Below are positions 1-5,256 of a stretch of 52,650 nt of DNA, piece after piece. The position numbers and the translations under genes were made by a program. Source of the stretch: an uncultured Bacteroidia bacterium (lineage in GTDB: Bacteria > Bacteroidota > Bacteroidia > Bacteroidales > UBA932); assembly GCA_902789395.1 (NCBI GenBank), contig CADANY010000015.1, forward strand, positions 1 through 52,650, in the 5' to 3' direction. The notes beneath the pieces are model-generated. The model had not been told where the DNA came from and ran no database searches. It saw only the letters and a program-made list of their open reading frames with translations. Numbering within the stretch: the first letter of the stretch is position 1; each line of letters opens with the position of its first letter.

Positions 1-345
1 TTTGACCGTCTTCCGCAACGCTTCCTTGAACATTTCAGCAGAAGGGATGGTCTTCTCAATCTCATAGCCTTTGAAGAGATCCTCGACATAATTCTGATAT
101 TCGGCAAGGGTTGCGTTAATGACTGATCCCGTCTGCCCATGTCTATTGAGCGCCTCTTTCTTGGCCAATCCATTCTCCGAATCCCATTGGTCACGATGGA
201 TGGATATCCCAAGAGGGACATCCACCCGGATGCCACAATAGGTGATTCGCATCCGGATAGGATACTCCCGATCTCCACCACAGATTTCATCTGCAGGGGT
301 CTTGCTCGTCTTGAGGCCGAAAGAAATACTGTGCTTTATTAGCAT
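1..345 (-). CDS. Tyrosine recombinase/integrase, N-terminal part (runs off the left edge)
   Basis: The minus strand is open for 115 codons from an ATG at 345 to the window edge. The protein starts MLIKHSISFGLKTSKT and continues with a beta-rich segment (PIRMRITYCGIRVDVPLG, then a QWDSENG-like turn) and a helical stretch with IN..LAEYQNYVEDL. This is the order of the Arm DNA-binding domain and the start of the SAM-like core-binding domain in Bacteroidota tyrosine integrases. The catalytic domain (R-H-R-Y) would lie outside the window, so activity cannot be judged. A GGAAGG sequence precedes the ATG at ribosome-binding distance. The gene points away from the direct repeat at 488-535, 143 bp upstream, which is the usual position of an integrase beside its own attachment site. 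It suggests an integrated element extending to the left. Confidence 0.8.
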   Translation of the reverse strand, partial: MLIKHSISFGLKTSKTPADEICGGDREYPIRMRITYCGIRVDVPLGISIHRDQWDSENGLAKKEALNRHGQTGSVINATLAEYQNYVEDLFKGYEIEKTIPSAEMFKEALRKTVK

Positions 346-360
346 AACCTTCCAATAATA

Positions 361-384
361 GCCCCAAAAATAGCCCCATTTTTT
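361..384 (-). promoter_or_regulatory. AT-rich integrase leader with repeated GGGGCTA motif
   Basis: Read on the minus strand, the sequence before the integrase has two copies of GGGGCTATT a few bases apart. A similar stretch, about three quarters identical by eye and in the same orientation, follows the second direct repeat at 2757-2783. This may be an integrase-family leader or binding region; its function is not shown. Confidence 0.25.
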
Positions 385-412
385 GGAAAATCAAAGTATT
401 TCAGTGAAATAA

Positions 413-435
413 TTCGACCAGTAACAGATTGATTA
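413..435. promoter_or_regulatory. Possible integrase arm-type site (CGACCA ... TTGATTA)
   Basis: CGACCA (415-420) is followed by TTGATTA (429-435). The same pair of motifs precedes the second direct repeat (TGCGACC 2650-2656, TTGATTA 2673-2679). The shared order next to both repeat copies suggests a recombinase or accessory-protein binding site. This is inference from motif sharing only. Confidence 0.3.
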
Positions 436-487
436 ACTGATTAGTTATGAAATAGAATGATAGAATATGTGTGATTAGGACATAATC

Positions 488-535
488 TCGTCCTCTCCGC
501 TGAAATCCCTTACAGAGCACTCTGTGAGGGATTTT
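488..535 (+). repeat. Direct repeat copy 1, probable attachment site with terminator hairpin
   Basis: This 48-bp stretch matches 2698-2745 at 44 of 48 positions; the mismatches are 501, 502, 519 and 520. It starts with TCGTCCTCTCCGC, which resembles the acceptor-stem 3' end of a tRNA and ends in CTCTCCGC like the NBU1-type att core I recall. It continues as AATCCCTTACAGAG, a two-base loop and CTCTGTGAGGGATT, a near-perfect hairpin followed by T-rich sequence. A tRNA end plus its terminator is what an integrase duplicates on insertion into a tRNA gene. No complete tRNA is present on either side, so the intact gene would lie outside the window. Confidence 0.6.
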
Positions 536-557
536 ACTTTTTCAAGACAGCGAAATC

Positions 558-617
558 GGTCGCATAACAGCCCCTGTTTTAGCCGATATTTGCGACCGAC
601 TACTTGGAAGTGCGACC
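558..617. repeat. Left-end cluster of GGTCGCA/TGCGACC sites
   Basis: GGTCGCA at 558-564 is inverted relative to TGCGACC at 591-597, and another TGCGACC lies at 611-617. The same set recurs near the other direct repeat (2528-2534, 2540-2546, 2650-2656). The sites sit just inside both ends of the 488-2745 segment, as expected for subterminal recombinase-binding sites. The right-hand sites 2528-2546 also form a terminator stem, so part of the pattern has a second explanation. Confidence 0.4.
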
Positions 618-634
618 AAAATAGCTTACCTTAG
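604..634 (+). promoter_or_regulatory. Possible promoter of the fimbrillin-like lipoprotein gene
   Basis: TACCTTAG (627-634) matches the Bacteroidota -7 box TAnnTTTG with one mismatch. TTG at 604-606 lies 20 bp upstream at -33 spacing. The start codon follows 39 bp after the -7 box. Confidence 0.35.
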
Positions 635-673
635 CTCTTGGAACCTCAGCAAAAAACCAATGATTTAGTCCCT

Positions 674-1630
674 ATGAAAAGAATCCTTTATGCAGTAATG
701 CTCCTGCTTGGTATGAGTATAGTGGCCTCCTGTGAAAAAGAAAAGGGAAAAGAAAATGAAAACGAGAACGAGTTTGTTCTCGTCGGGTGCAACGTTTCGT
801 ATGAGAACCTCGAGTTTGTTTCCGAGGAGCCAATGACGAAAGCCACAGAACCTAATGCCATTTATGCTATTCAAGTCAGAGAGTATGATTCAGATATCTT
901 TACTGCCCATAGTTATTGCTATGGATTCTATGACGACATATCTTCATTAGAGATACGGTTTAAAAAGAATCATAAATATCTGATTCATATGGATTATTTC
1001 CCTAATGGAAAGAATGAATTGGTATATAATGGACTTGATTATGGTTCTCCAATCGAGCGAGTTCCGAGGAACTTGAATACTCCTATCGAGTTTAATAAGA
1101 TAGTTTACGATACTAACCACGAATTAGGCACTATTGGCAGTGCAGCAATCGCTACAAATGAATATGGCGCGATTCAATACTATCTACCTATCAATAGGTA
1201 TATGTATATCAACTCAGCTTTTATCCCTAAGGACAATACGCCCCTATCCGTTTTTTTCCTTCGAATGAATGCGGGTCTGACCATAAAATTAGAGAAAGTT
1301 GAAGGATTTGACTTTGATACGGTCCAGCTCTATGAAAGCGACTTCTCTCCCACGTATGAGGCTGACGTCAAGAATGGTGAAACCGAAATCAAAGTGCCTC
1401 TCATTGCACTGTGGGGTGAATGGGACTGTATCCCCGAACTTCGTACTATACAATACAAGATTGGCACAAAAGAGAACCCCGCTCTATTCTACCAAGGAGA
1501 CATTGAACTCAAAAGGAACACAATGAGGACATATACTATCAAGTTAGAGACAGACGAGACGGTTAATCCAATGTCCATTTCTTACGAGAATAGTGAATAT
1601 TCGCAAGACGACGGTGGTTATTTGAATTAG
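674..1630 (+). CDS. Fimbrillin-like surface lipoprotein
   Basis: The 318-residue product starts MKRILYAVMLLLGMSIVASC, a lipoprotein signal with the lipobox cysteine near residue 20. An acidic Glu/Asn/Lys tether follows, and then PMTKATEPN. The TKA motif shortly after the lipobox is characteristic of Bacteroidota fimbrillin (Mfa1/FimA-like) and related anchored surface proteins; the rest looks beta-rich. I chose the ATG at 674 because the reading frame further upstream has only a TTG and no signal peptide. The protein is probably outer-membrane anchored and may be a pilus or adhesin subunit, but no exact family can be assigned. The gene is AT-rich relative to the chromosome, lies between the two copies of the direct repeat, and is the main cargo of that segment. 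A convergent terminator follows. Confidence 0.6.
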   Translation: MKRILYAVMLLLGMSIVASCEKEKGKENENENEFVLVGCNVSYENLEFVSEEPMTKATEPNAIYAIQVREYDSDIFTAHSYCYGFYDDISSLEIRFKKNHKYLIHMDYFPNGKNELVYNGLDYGSPIERVPRNLNTPIEFNKIVYDTNHELGTIGSAAIATNEYGAIQYYLPINRYMYINSAFIPKDNTPLSVFFLRMNAGLTIKLEKVEGFDFDTVQLYESDFSPTYEADVKNGETEIKVPLIALWGEWDCIPELRTIQYKIGTKENPALFYQGDIELKRNTMRTYTIKLETDETVNPMSISYENSEYSQDDGGYLN

Positions 1631-1652
1631 CGTCTCTATCCCATAGATAAAT

Positions 1653-1692
1653 GAGCACCTTGGAACTCAATCCTTGGTGCTCTTTCTTTTTA
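1653..1692 (+). terminator. Intrinsic terminator after the lipoprotein gene
   Basis: GAGCACC (1653-1659) pairs with GGTGCTC (1676-1682) across a 16-nt loop, and TTTCTTTTTA follows. It ends the plus-strand gene at the point where the minus-strand small-gene pair also ends (stop codon 1690-1692). Confidence 0.7.
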
Positions 1693-1923
1693 CTCTTCCT
1701 CTTCCTCTTCCTCACCGTCGTCATAGTCCATTGCAGGAATACCCTTTTTCAATGCTCGGGCAATCTCGCCTTTGTCATAGACGTTCCATAAGAGGGTCAA
1801 TGCTGCGTCTACAGCCTCTTCAACAGGAGGGAAGTACTCGTTAAGGAAGCCGTCTTCGATTTTGTCATTCACGCTGCTATCATAGCAGTAAGTGAACTCA
1901 GCGTCTTGAACAATGATTCTCAT
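1690..1923 (-). CDS. Small acidic protein of unknown function (77 aa)
   Basis: The 77-residue product begins MRIIVQDAEFTYCYDSS and ends in a run of seven glutamates after DYDDGE. The middle (EEAVDAALTLLWNVYDKGEIARALKKG) is predicted to be helical. Its ATG overlaps the stop of the upstream gene by four bases (ATGA, 1920-1923), which implies translational coupling. The acidic tail and small size recall phage-encoded DNA-mimic or single-strand-binding accessory proteins, but there is no specific match and I do not assign a function. It lies inside the segment bounded by the direct repeats. Confidence 0.5.
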   Translation of the reverse strand: MRIIVQDAEFTYCYDSSVNDKIEDGFLNEYFPPVEEAVDAALTLLWNVYDKGEIARALKKGIPAMDYDDGEEEEEEE

Positions 1924-2153
1924 AGCGGTATTTGTATTGGTTCAGGCGAAGATACTGACGATAGCATTATGTCGTATATCGTCGTACCGCTATGCTTATC
2001 TGCGGGGAAGTTATCGTCGTTAGCCCAATACCGCTTGAGTGATTGGGAAATCAACTGTCTAACGTGGTCAGGTTTAGTGCGTCCTTTCAGGGTTTGGGAC
2101 GTCTTGCTCTTTGTTTCCTCGCTCGGGTGTCGGGATTGTCTCTTGTACTCCAT
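1920..2153 (-). CDS. Small protein with NUMOD3-like DNA-binding motif (77 aa)
   Basis: The 77-residue product contains HPSEETKSKTSQTLKGR, which closely fits the NUMOD3 motif (SEETkxKISxxlKG). A degenerate second copy follows (PDHVRQLISQSLKRYW). NUMOD3 helices bind DNA and are common in homing endonucleases and in short phage proteins; here no nuclease domain is attached. The C-terminal half has no recognisable motif. The gene is first in a two-gene minus-strand unit, coupled by an ATGA overlap to the acidic protein downstream. A role in DNA binding, for example regulation or maintenance of the small element, is inference. Confidence 0.5.
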   Translation of the reverse strand: MEYKRQSRHPSEETKSKTSQTLKGRTKPDHVRQLISQSLKRYWANDDNFPADKHSGTTIYDIMLSSVSSPEPIQIPL

Positions 2154-2350
2154 ATTCTTTCTTTTTACCTATAAATACTGTTGGTACAAAACAAAAGGCA
2201 GGTATAGTAATGGCGAAGTATTACTGTGGATTCGGAAATCTCGTTTATACCGCGGTTCTTACGCCTGAAAAGCAGCCTCCAAACACCCCTATTCGTTGTC
2301 GAAAAATCAGGCAAAAAATATAGCCACAACTCGAGCGGTAGGGGGTGCGT

Positions 2351-2358
2351 TATATTTG
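2351..2358 (+). promoter_or_regulatory. -7 box of a candidate small RNA
   Basis: TATATTTG is an exact match to TAnnTTTG. No clear -33 element was found. The downstream sequence has no convincing coding region but ends in an intrinsic terminator at 2528-2553. Confidence 0.4.
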
Positions 2359-2364
2359 CTATAC

Positions 2365-2553
2365 CTCCCCCCGTGTGGGTATTCGTGGGAAACTTACGTT
2401 GGGCGATACCCTCCCTTGAGGAAGGGAGTTTCGGCCGAAAATATGTTCATTTAACTGAGGTGGATTATCTCATTTAAAAACAGACCAAAAACGCTCGAGA
2501 TACGACGTCATTCAAACCCACAGAGAGGGTCGCATATCGTGCGACCGTTTTTT
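2365..2553 (+). ncRNA. Candidate structured small RNA (about 190 nt)
   Basis: The predicted transcript runs from just after the TATATTTG box to the terminator. GGGTAT (2377-2382) can pair with ATACCC (2406-2411). CTCCCTT (2411-2417) pairs with AAGGGAG (2422-2428) over the loop GAGG. TTTCGGCCGAAA (2429-2440) is a perfect palindrome. A strong terminator closes the unit. No protein reading frame here looks real. No known RNA family is recognised. The ends are estimates from the promoter and terminator. Confidence 0.4.
2528..2553 (+). terminator. Intrinsic terminator built from GGTCGCA/TGCGACC
   Basis: GGTCGCA (2528-2534), loop TATCG, TGCGACC (2540-2546), one G, then six T. The same heptamers occur elsewhere at the ends of the 488-2745 segment, so this site may serve both as terminator and as protein-binding site. 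Confidence 0.7.
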
Positions 2554-2685
2554 ATTAAACTGCTGATTATCAATATATAGTTGGGAGATTAAAGAGCGTC
2601 AAAAACTCCGATTTCAATGCTGAAAAGCCTCATTTTCTGAGCTTGAGCGTGCGACCAAGCACCTGTAAGTAATTGATTATCAATA
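2540..2685 (+). repeat. Two direct repeats: TGCGACC, 17 bp, TGATTATCAATA
   Basis: TGCGACC at 2540-2546 is followed by TGATTATCAATA at 2564-2575. TGCGACC at 2650-2656 is followed by TGATTATCAATA at 2674-2685. The internal spacing is identical, so the composite unit repeats with a 110-bp period. The second unit ends 12 bp before direct repeat copy 2. Such paired motifs next to an att site resemble arm-type integrase-binding sites. Confidence 0.5.
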
Positions 2686-2697
2686 GCAATCTTGGTT

Positions 2698-2745
2698 TCG
2701 TCCTCTCCGCAAAAATCCCTTACAGAGCGTTCTGTGAGGGATTTT
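2698..2745 (+). repeat. Direct repeat copy 2, probable attachment site with terminator hairpin
   Basis: This is the partner of 488-535. It has the same TCGTCCTCTCCGC core and the same hairpin (AATCCCTTACAGAG / TCTGTGAGGGATT), here followed by a clean T-tract. It marks the right border of the integrase-less 2.2-kb segment. The stretch between it and the gene at 3076 holds an integrase-leader-like sequence (2757-2783), short ACACCAAAG repeats and a promoter region, but no gene I would support. Confidence 0.6.
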
Positions 2746-3002
2746 TCGTTAAAAGTGGCCCCAAAGAATGTCCCATTTTTGCCGGAAATGTATCAAAAAA
2801 AGTTGCTCGCAGACGGGCAAGTTTCGGTGAAGGATGTTAAGGACAAAGGACTCCTCTTTCAGACAACCTTTTCAAATAATCCACACCAAAGAAAGAGAAG
2901 GGCAACACCAAAGGGAAAAAACCACACCAAAGAAACTAGCCCAAAGAACTACCCATAAGTTGATATTACTACCCAATACACTACCCAAAAGACATAAAAA
3001 AT

Positions 3003-3053
3003 AACTGTCACTATAGCCAATCTTCGAGAAATGACAGTTTATTCCTAACTTTG
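3003..3053 (+). promoter_or_regulatory. Promoter and inverted repeat before the helicase operon
   Basis: TAACTTTG (3046-3053) is an exact -7 box, 23 bp before the ATG at 3076. Just upstream, AACTGTCA (3003-3010) and TGACAGTT (3032-3039) form a perfect 8-bp inverted repeat. The right half overlaps the expected -33 region, so the dyad could be an operator. Confidence 0.5.
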
Positions 3054-3075
3054 TATACCCCAATAGCCTCCACTC

Positions 3076-5208
3076 ATGAAAACCGAACGCTGTCACTATC
3101 TTGCCACCTTCTCGGAGTTTCTCCAGACCAGCCCTTCCTCTGTACTGGGAGATCTGGTATCGGCAAACCATGGATCGGAACAGACTACGACTATAGAAGC
3201 CTGGGAAGAAGAGATTCGTGTCATGCGGGACACCTTGCTGCCCTGGATGGACGAGGATGCATATATCATCTTCGAATACTCCATCCCCCGGCTGGGAAAG
3301 CGTGTGGACGTGGTGCTGCTTCTGCAGGGCATCGTTTTCTGCATTGAGTTCAAAGCGGGAAAGAAAGACGCTCTGCAGGAAGACCTAGAGCAGGTTTTGG
3401 ATTATGCGTTGGACCTCAAAAATTTCCATCTCTACAGTGCCGACAAACCGATTGCACCCATCCTGGTCCCGACTCAATACACCCGTGCAACAGAAGAAAT
3501 TCTGGTCTCTGCCTATGACGACGGCATCCTGAACCCATCCATCACGGGCGCTTCCTCCCTGCAGGAAATCCTGAAGAAGATCCTGGCCGTCGCCGCAACA
3601 GACTGGACGCCAGAATCTTGGGGAAAGCAGTGGACCATCAGTCCTTATGCTCCCACGCCGACTATCATTGAAGCGGCTCGTACCTTGTATGAGAATCACT
3701 CCGTGGAGGATATCACACGCCATGAGGCCGACAAGGTCTCCACCGATGCCACCATTGACTACCTCCTCCAGGTGATCCGGACGAGCAAGGAGCGAGGAGA
3801 GAAGAGCATCTGCTTCGTGACGGGCGTTCCCGGTGCAGGCAAGACATTGGTCGGGCTCGATGTAGCCATCAAACAGAGCTACAAGGACGGCGAGAAAGAC
3901 AAGGAGAACGGAGCCGTCTATCTGTCAGGTAACGGTCCTCTCGTAGCTGTCTTGACTGAAGCCTTGGCTATTGACAATCAGAAGAAATGCAGGGATAAGG
4001 GAGAGAAGAAAAACCTCTCTGATTCTCGACGGGAGGTGAGTGAGTTCCTTCAGATCATCCACCGTTATCGGGATAACATGCTCGCTAAGATTAAGAATCC
4101 GGTCGAAAATGGAGTCCTTGAAATCGATCCTGCCAAAGCTGTCCAAATGGAGCATGCGGGATATGGAGAGGTCGAACACGTCGCCATTTTCGATGAAGCA
4201 CAACGGACATGGACGCATGAACGCCTGGCGAATTACCTCAAACGAGGCGGTACCTATGGAAACAAACTGAAGGTGCCTAATTTCCCCGTCTCCGAAGCGG
4301 CGTTCCTCATCTGGTCTCTGGATCAACGAAAAGACTGGGCGGTCATTATTTGCCTAGTTGGTGGCGGACAGGAAATCAATACGGGAGAGGCCGGAATCGC
4401 TGAGTGGATCGATGCGCTCAACAACCATTACCCATATTGGAAGGTTTATATTTCCAATAAGTTAACGGATGCAGAATACGCGGAAGGGAAGGTAAATCAG
4501 CTGTTGCAGAACAATCCGAATGTCGTGTATTCAGACTCCCTGCATCTCGCCGTGAGTCTGCGGTCGTTCCGGGCAGAGACCCTTTCTTCCTTTGTTCATG
4601 CCTGTCTCAATTTCTTACCAGAGGCCGTCTCTCTGTATCAGGATGTTTCCCGAAAAGGCTATCCTGTCCTGCTCACCCGCGATATCAACAAAGCGCGGAC
4701 GTGGCTGCGCCACATGGCGCGCGGTTCGCAGCAAACAGGTATCCTAGTCACGAAAGTCGCCGCCCGTTTCAAGCCCCAGGCGGTAAACGTTCTCGCTCAA
4801 GGCGATGAGAACGCCGTCCACTGGTTCCTGGAGGATAAGACTGATATTCGCTCGTCAAATTATCTAGAAGAGGCCGCGACGGAGATTCAGGTGCAGGGAT
4901 TGGAGTTAGACTACGCCTGCGTTCTTTGGGATGCCGATATGCGCTGCGAGGACGGAAGGTGGGCCTACTACAAGTTCAATGGAAAGAACAAGTGGAATCC
5001 GGAAAAGAACGAAGAGCAGCGTAAATACATGCTGAATGCCTATCGCGTTCTCCTCACCCGGGCTCGACAGGGTATCGTGATCTGTGTACCTGAAGGTAAT
5101 TCCCGCCTTAATTCTGAAGGGTTTCCTGAAGATGCTACCAGATTGCCCGAGTTTTACGATGGCACTTATGAATACCTGAGAAGCATTGGGATTAAAGAGA
5201 TTCCTTAA
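3076..5208 (+). CDS. DUF2075-type helicase/ATPase with N-terminal nuclease-like domain
   Basis: The product has 710 residues. Residues about 60-120 fit a PD-(D/E)XK nuclease fold: RVDVVLLL with D78, then IEFKAG with E91 and K93. The central part is a superfamily 1 NTPase of the DUF2075/Schlafen-helicase kind: Walker A GVPGAGKT (K256) and Walker B AIFDEAQ (D373, E374). The C-terminal part keeps helicase-like motifs (IQVQGLELDYACVLWDAD; YRVLLTRARQGI). This family is cytoplasmic, acts on nucleic acid and is often found in mobile or defence loci. The gene is first in an operon with another helicase-nuclease 48 bp downstream. Nuclease, helicase and defence roles are inferred from motifs and context; the substrate is unknown. 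Confidence 0.75.
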   Translation: MKTERCHYLATFSEFLQTSPSSVLGDLVSANHGSEQTTTIEAWEEEIRVMRDTLLPWMDEDAYIIFEYSIPRLGKRVDVVLLLQGIVFCIEFKAGKKDALQEDLEQVLDYALDLKNFHLYSADKPIAPILVPTQYTRATEEILVSAYDDGILNPSITGASSLQEILKKILAVAATDWTPESWGKQWTISPYAPTPTIIEAARTLYENHSVEDITRHEADKVSTDATIDYLLQVIRTSKERGEKSICFVTGVPGAGKTLVGLDVAIKQSYKDGEKDKENGAVYLSGNGPLVAVLTEALAIDNQKKCRDKGEKKNLSDSRREVSEFLQIIHRYRDNMLAKIKNPVENGVLEIDPAKAVQMEHAGYGEVEHVAIFDEAQRTWTHERLANYLKRGGTYGNKLKVPNFPVSEAAFLIWSLDQRKDWAVIICLVGGGQEINTGEAGIAEWIDALNNHYPYWKVYISNKLTDAEYAEGKVNQLLQNNPNVVYSDSLHLAVSLRSFRAETLSSFVHACLNFLPEAVSLYQDVSRKGYPVLLTRDINKARTWLRHMARGSQQTGILVTKVAARFKPQAVNVLAQGDENAVHWFLEDKTDIRSSNYLEEAATEIQVQGLELDYACVLWDADMRCEDGRWAYYKFNGKNKWNPEKNEEQRKYMLNAYRVLLTRARQGIVICVPEGNSRLNSEGFPEDATRLPEFYDGTYEYLRSIGIKEIP

Positions 5209-5256
5209 TAACGGTTGGGGTTGTTTGTATTCTCAATCTCTCTGTCGGACAGCAAT

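Noticed and set aside
476..502. A tRNA gene ending at the first direct repeat
   Set aside because: The sequence before TCGTCCTCTCCGC cannot form a T-arm, anticodon arm or D-arm. Only the 3' end is duplicated, so no tRNA is annotated.
2226..2477. An 83-codon plus-strand frame across the candidate small RNA
   Set aside because: Its frame passes through the promoter box and hairpins, and the product has no coherent composition; the RNA interpretation explains the structure better.
2883..2934. Three ACACCAAAG repeats
   Set aside because: The spacing is irregular and the units are too short and few for a CRISPR array or an iteron set; no neighbouring cas or rep gene.
2692..2958. An 88-codon plus-strand frame across direct repeat copy 2
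   Set aside because: It reads through the terminator hairpin and short ACACCAAAG repeats, and its product is a simple basic sequence without a fold.
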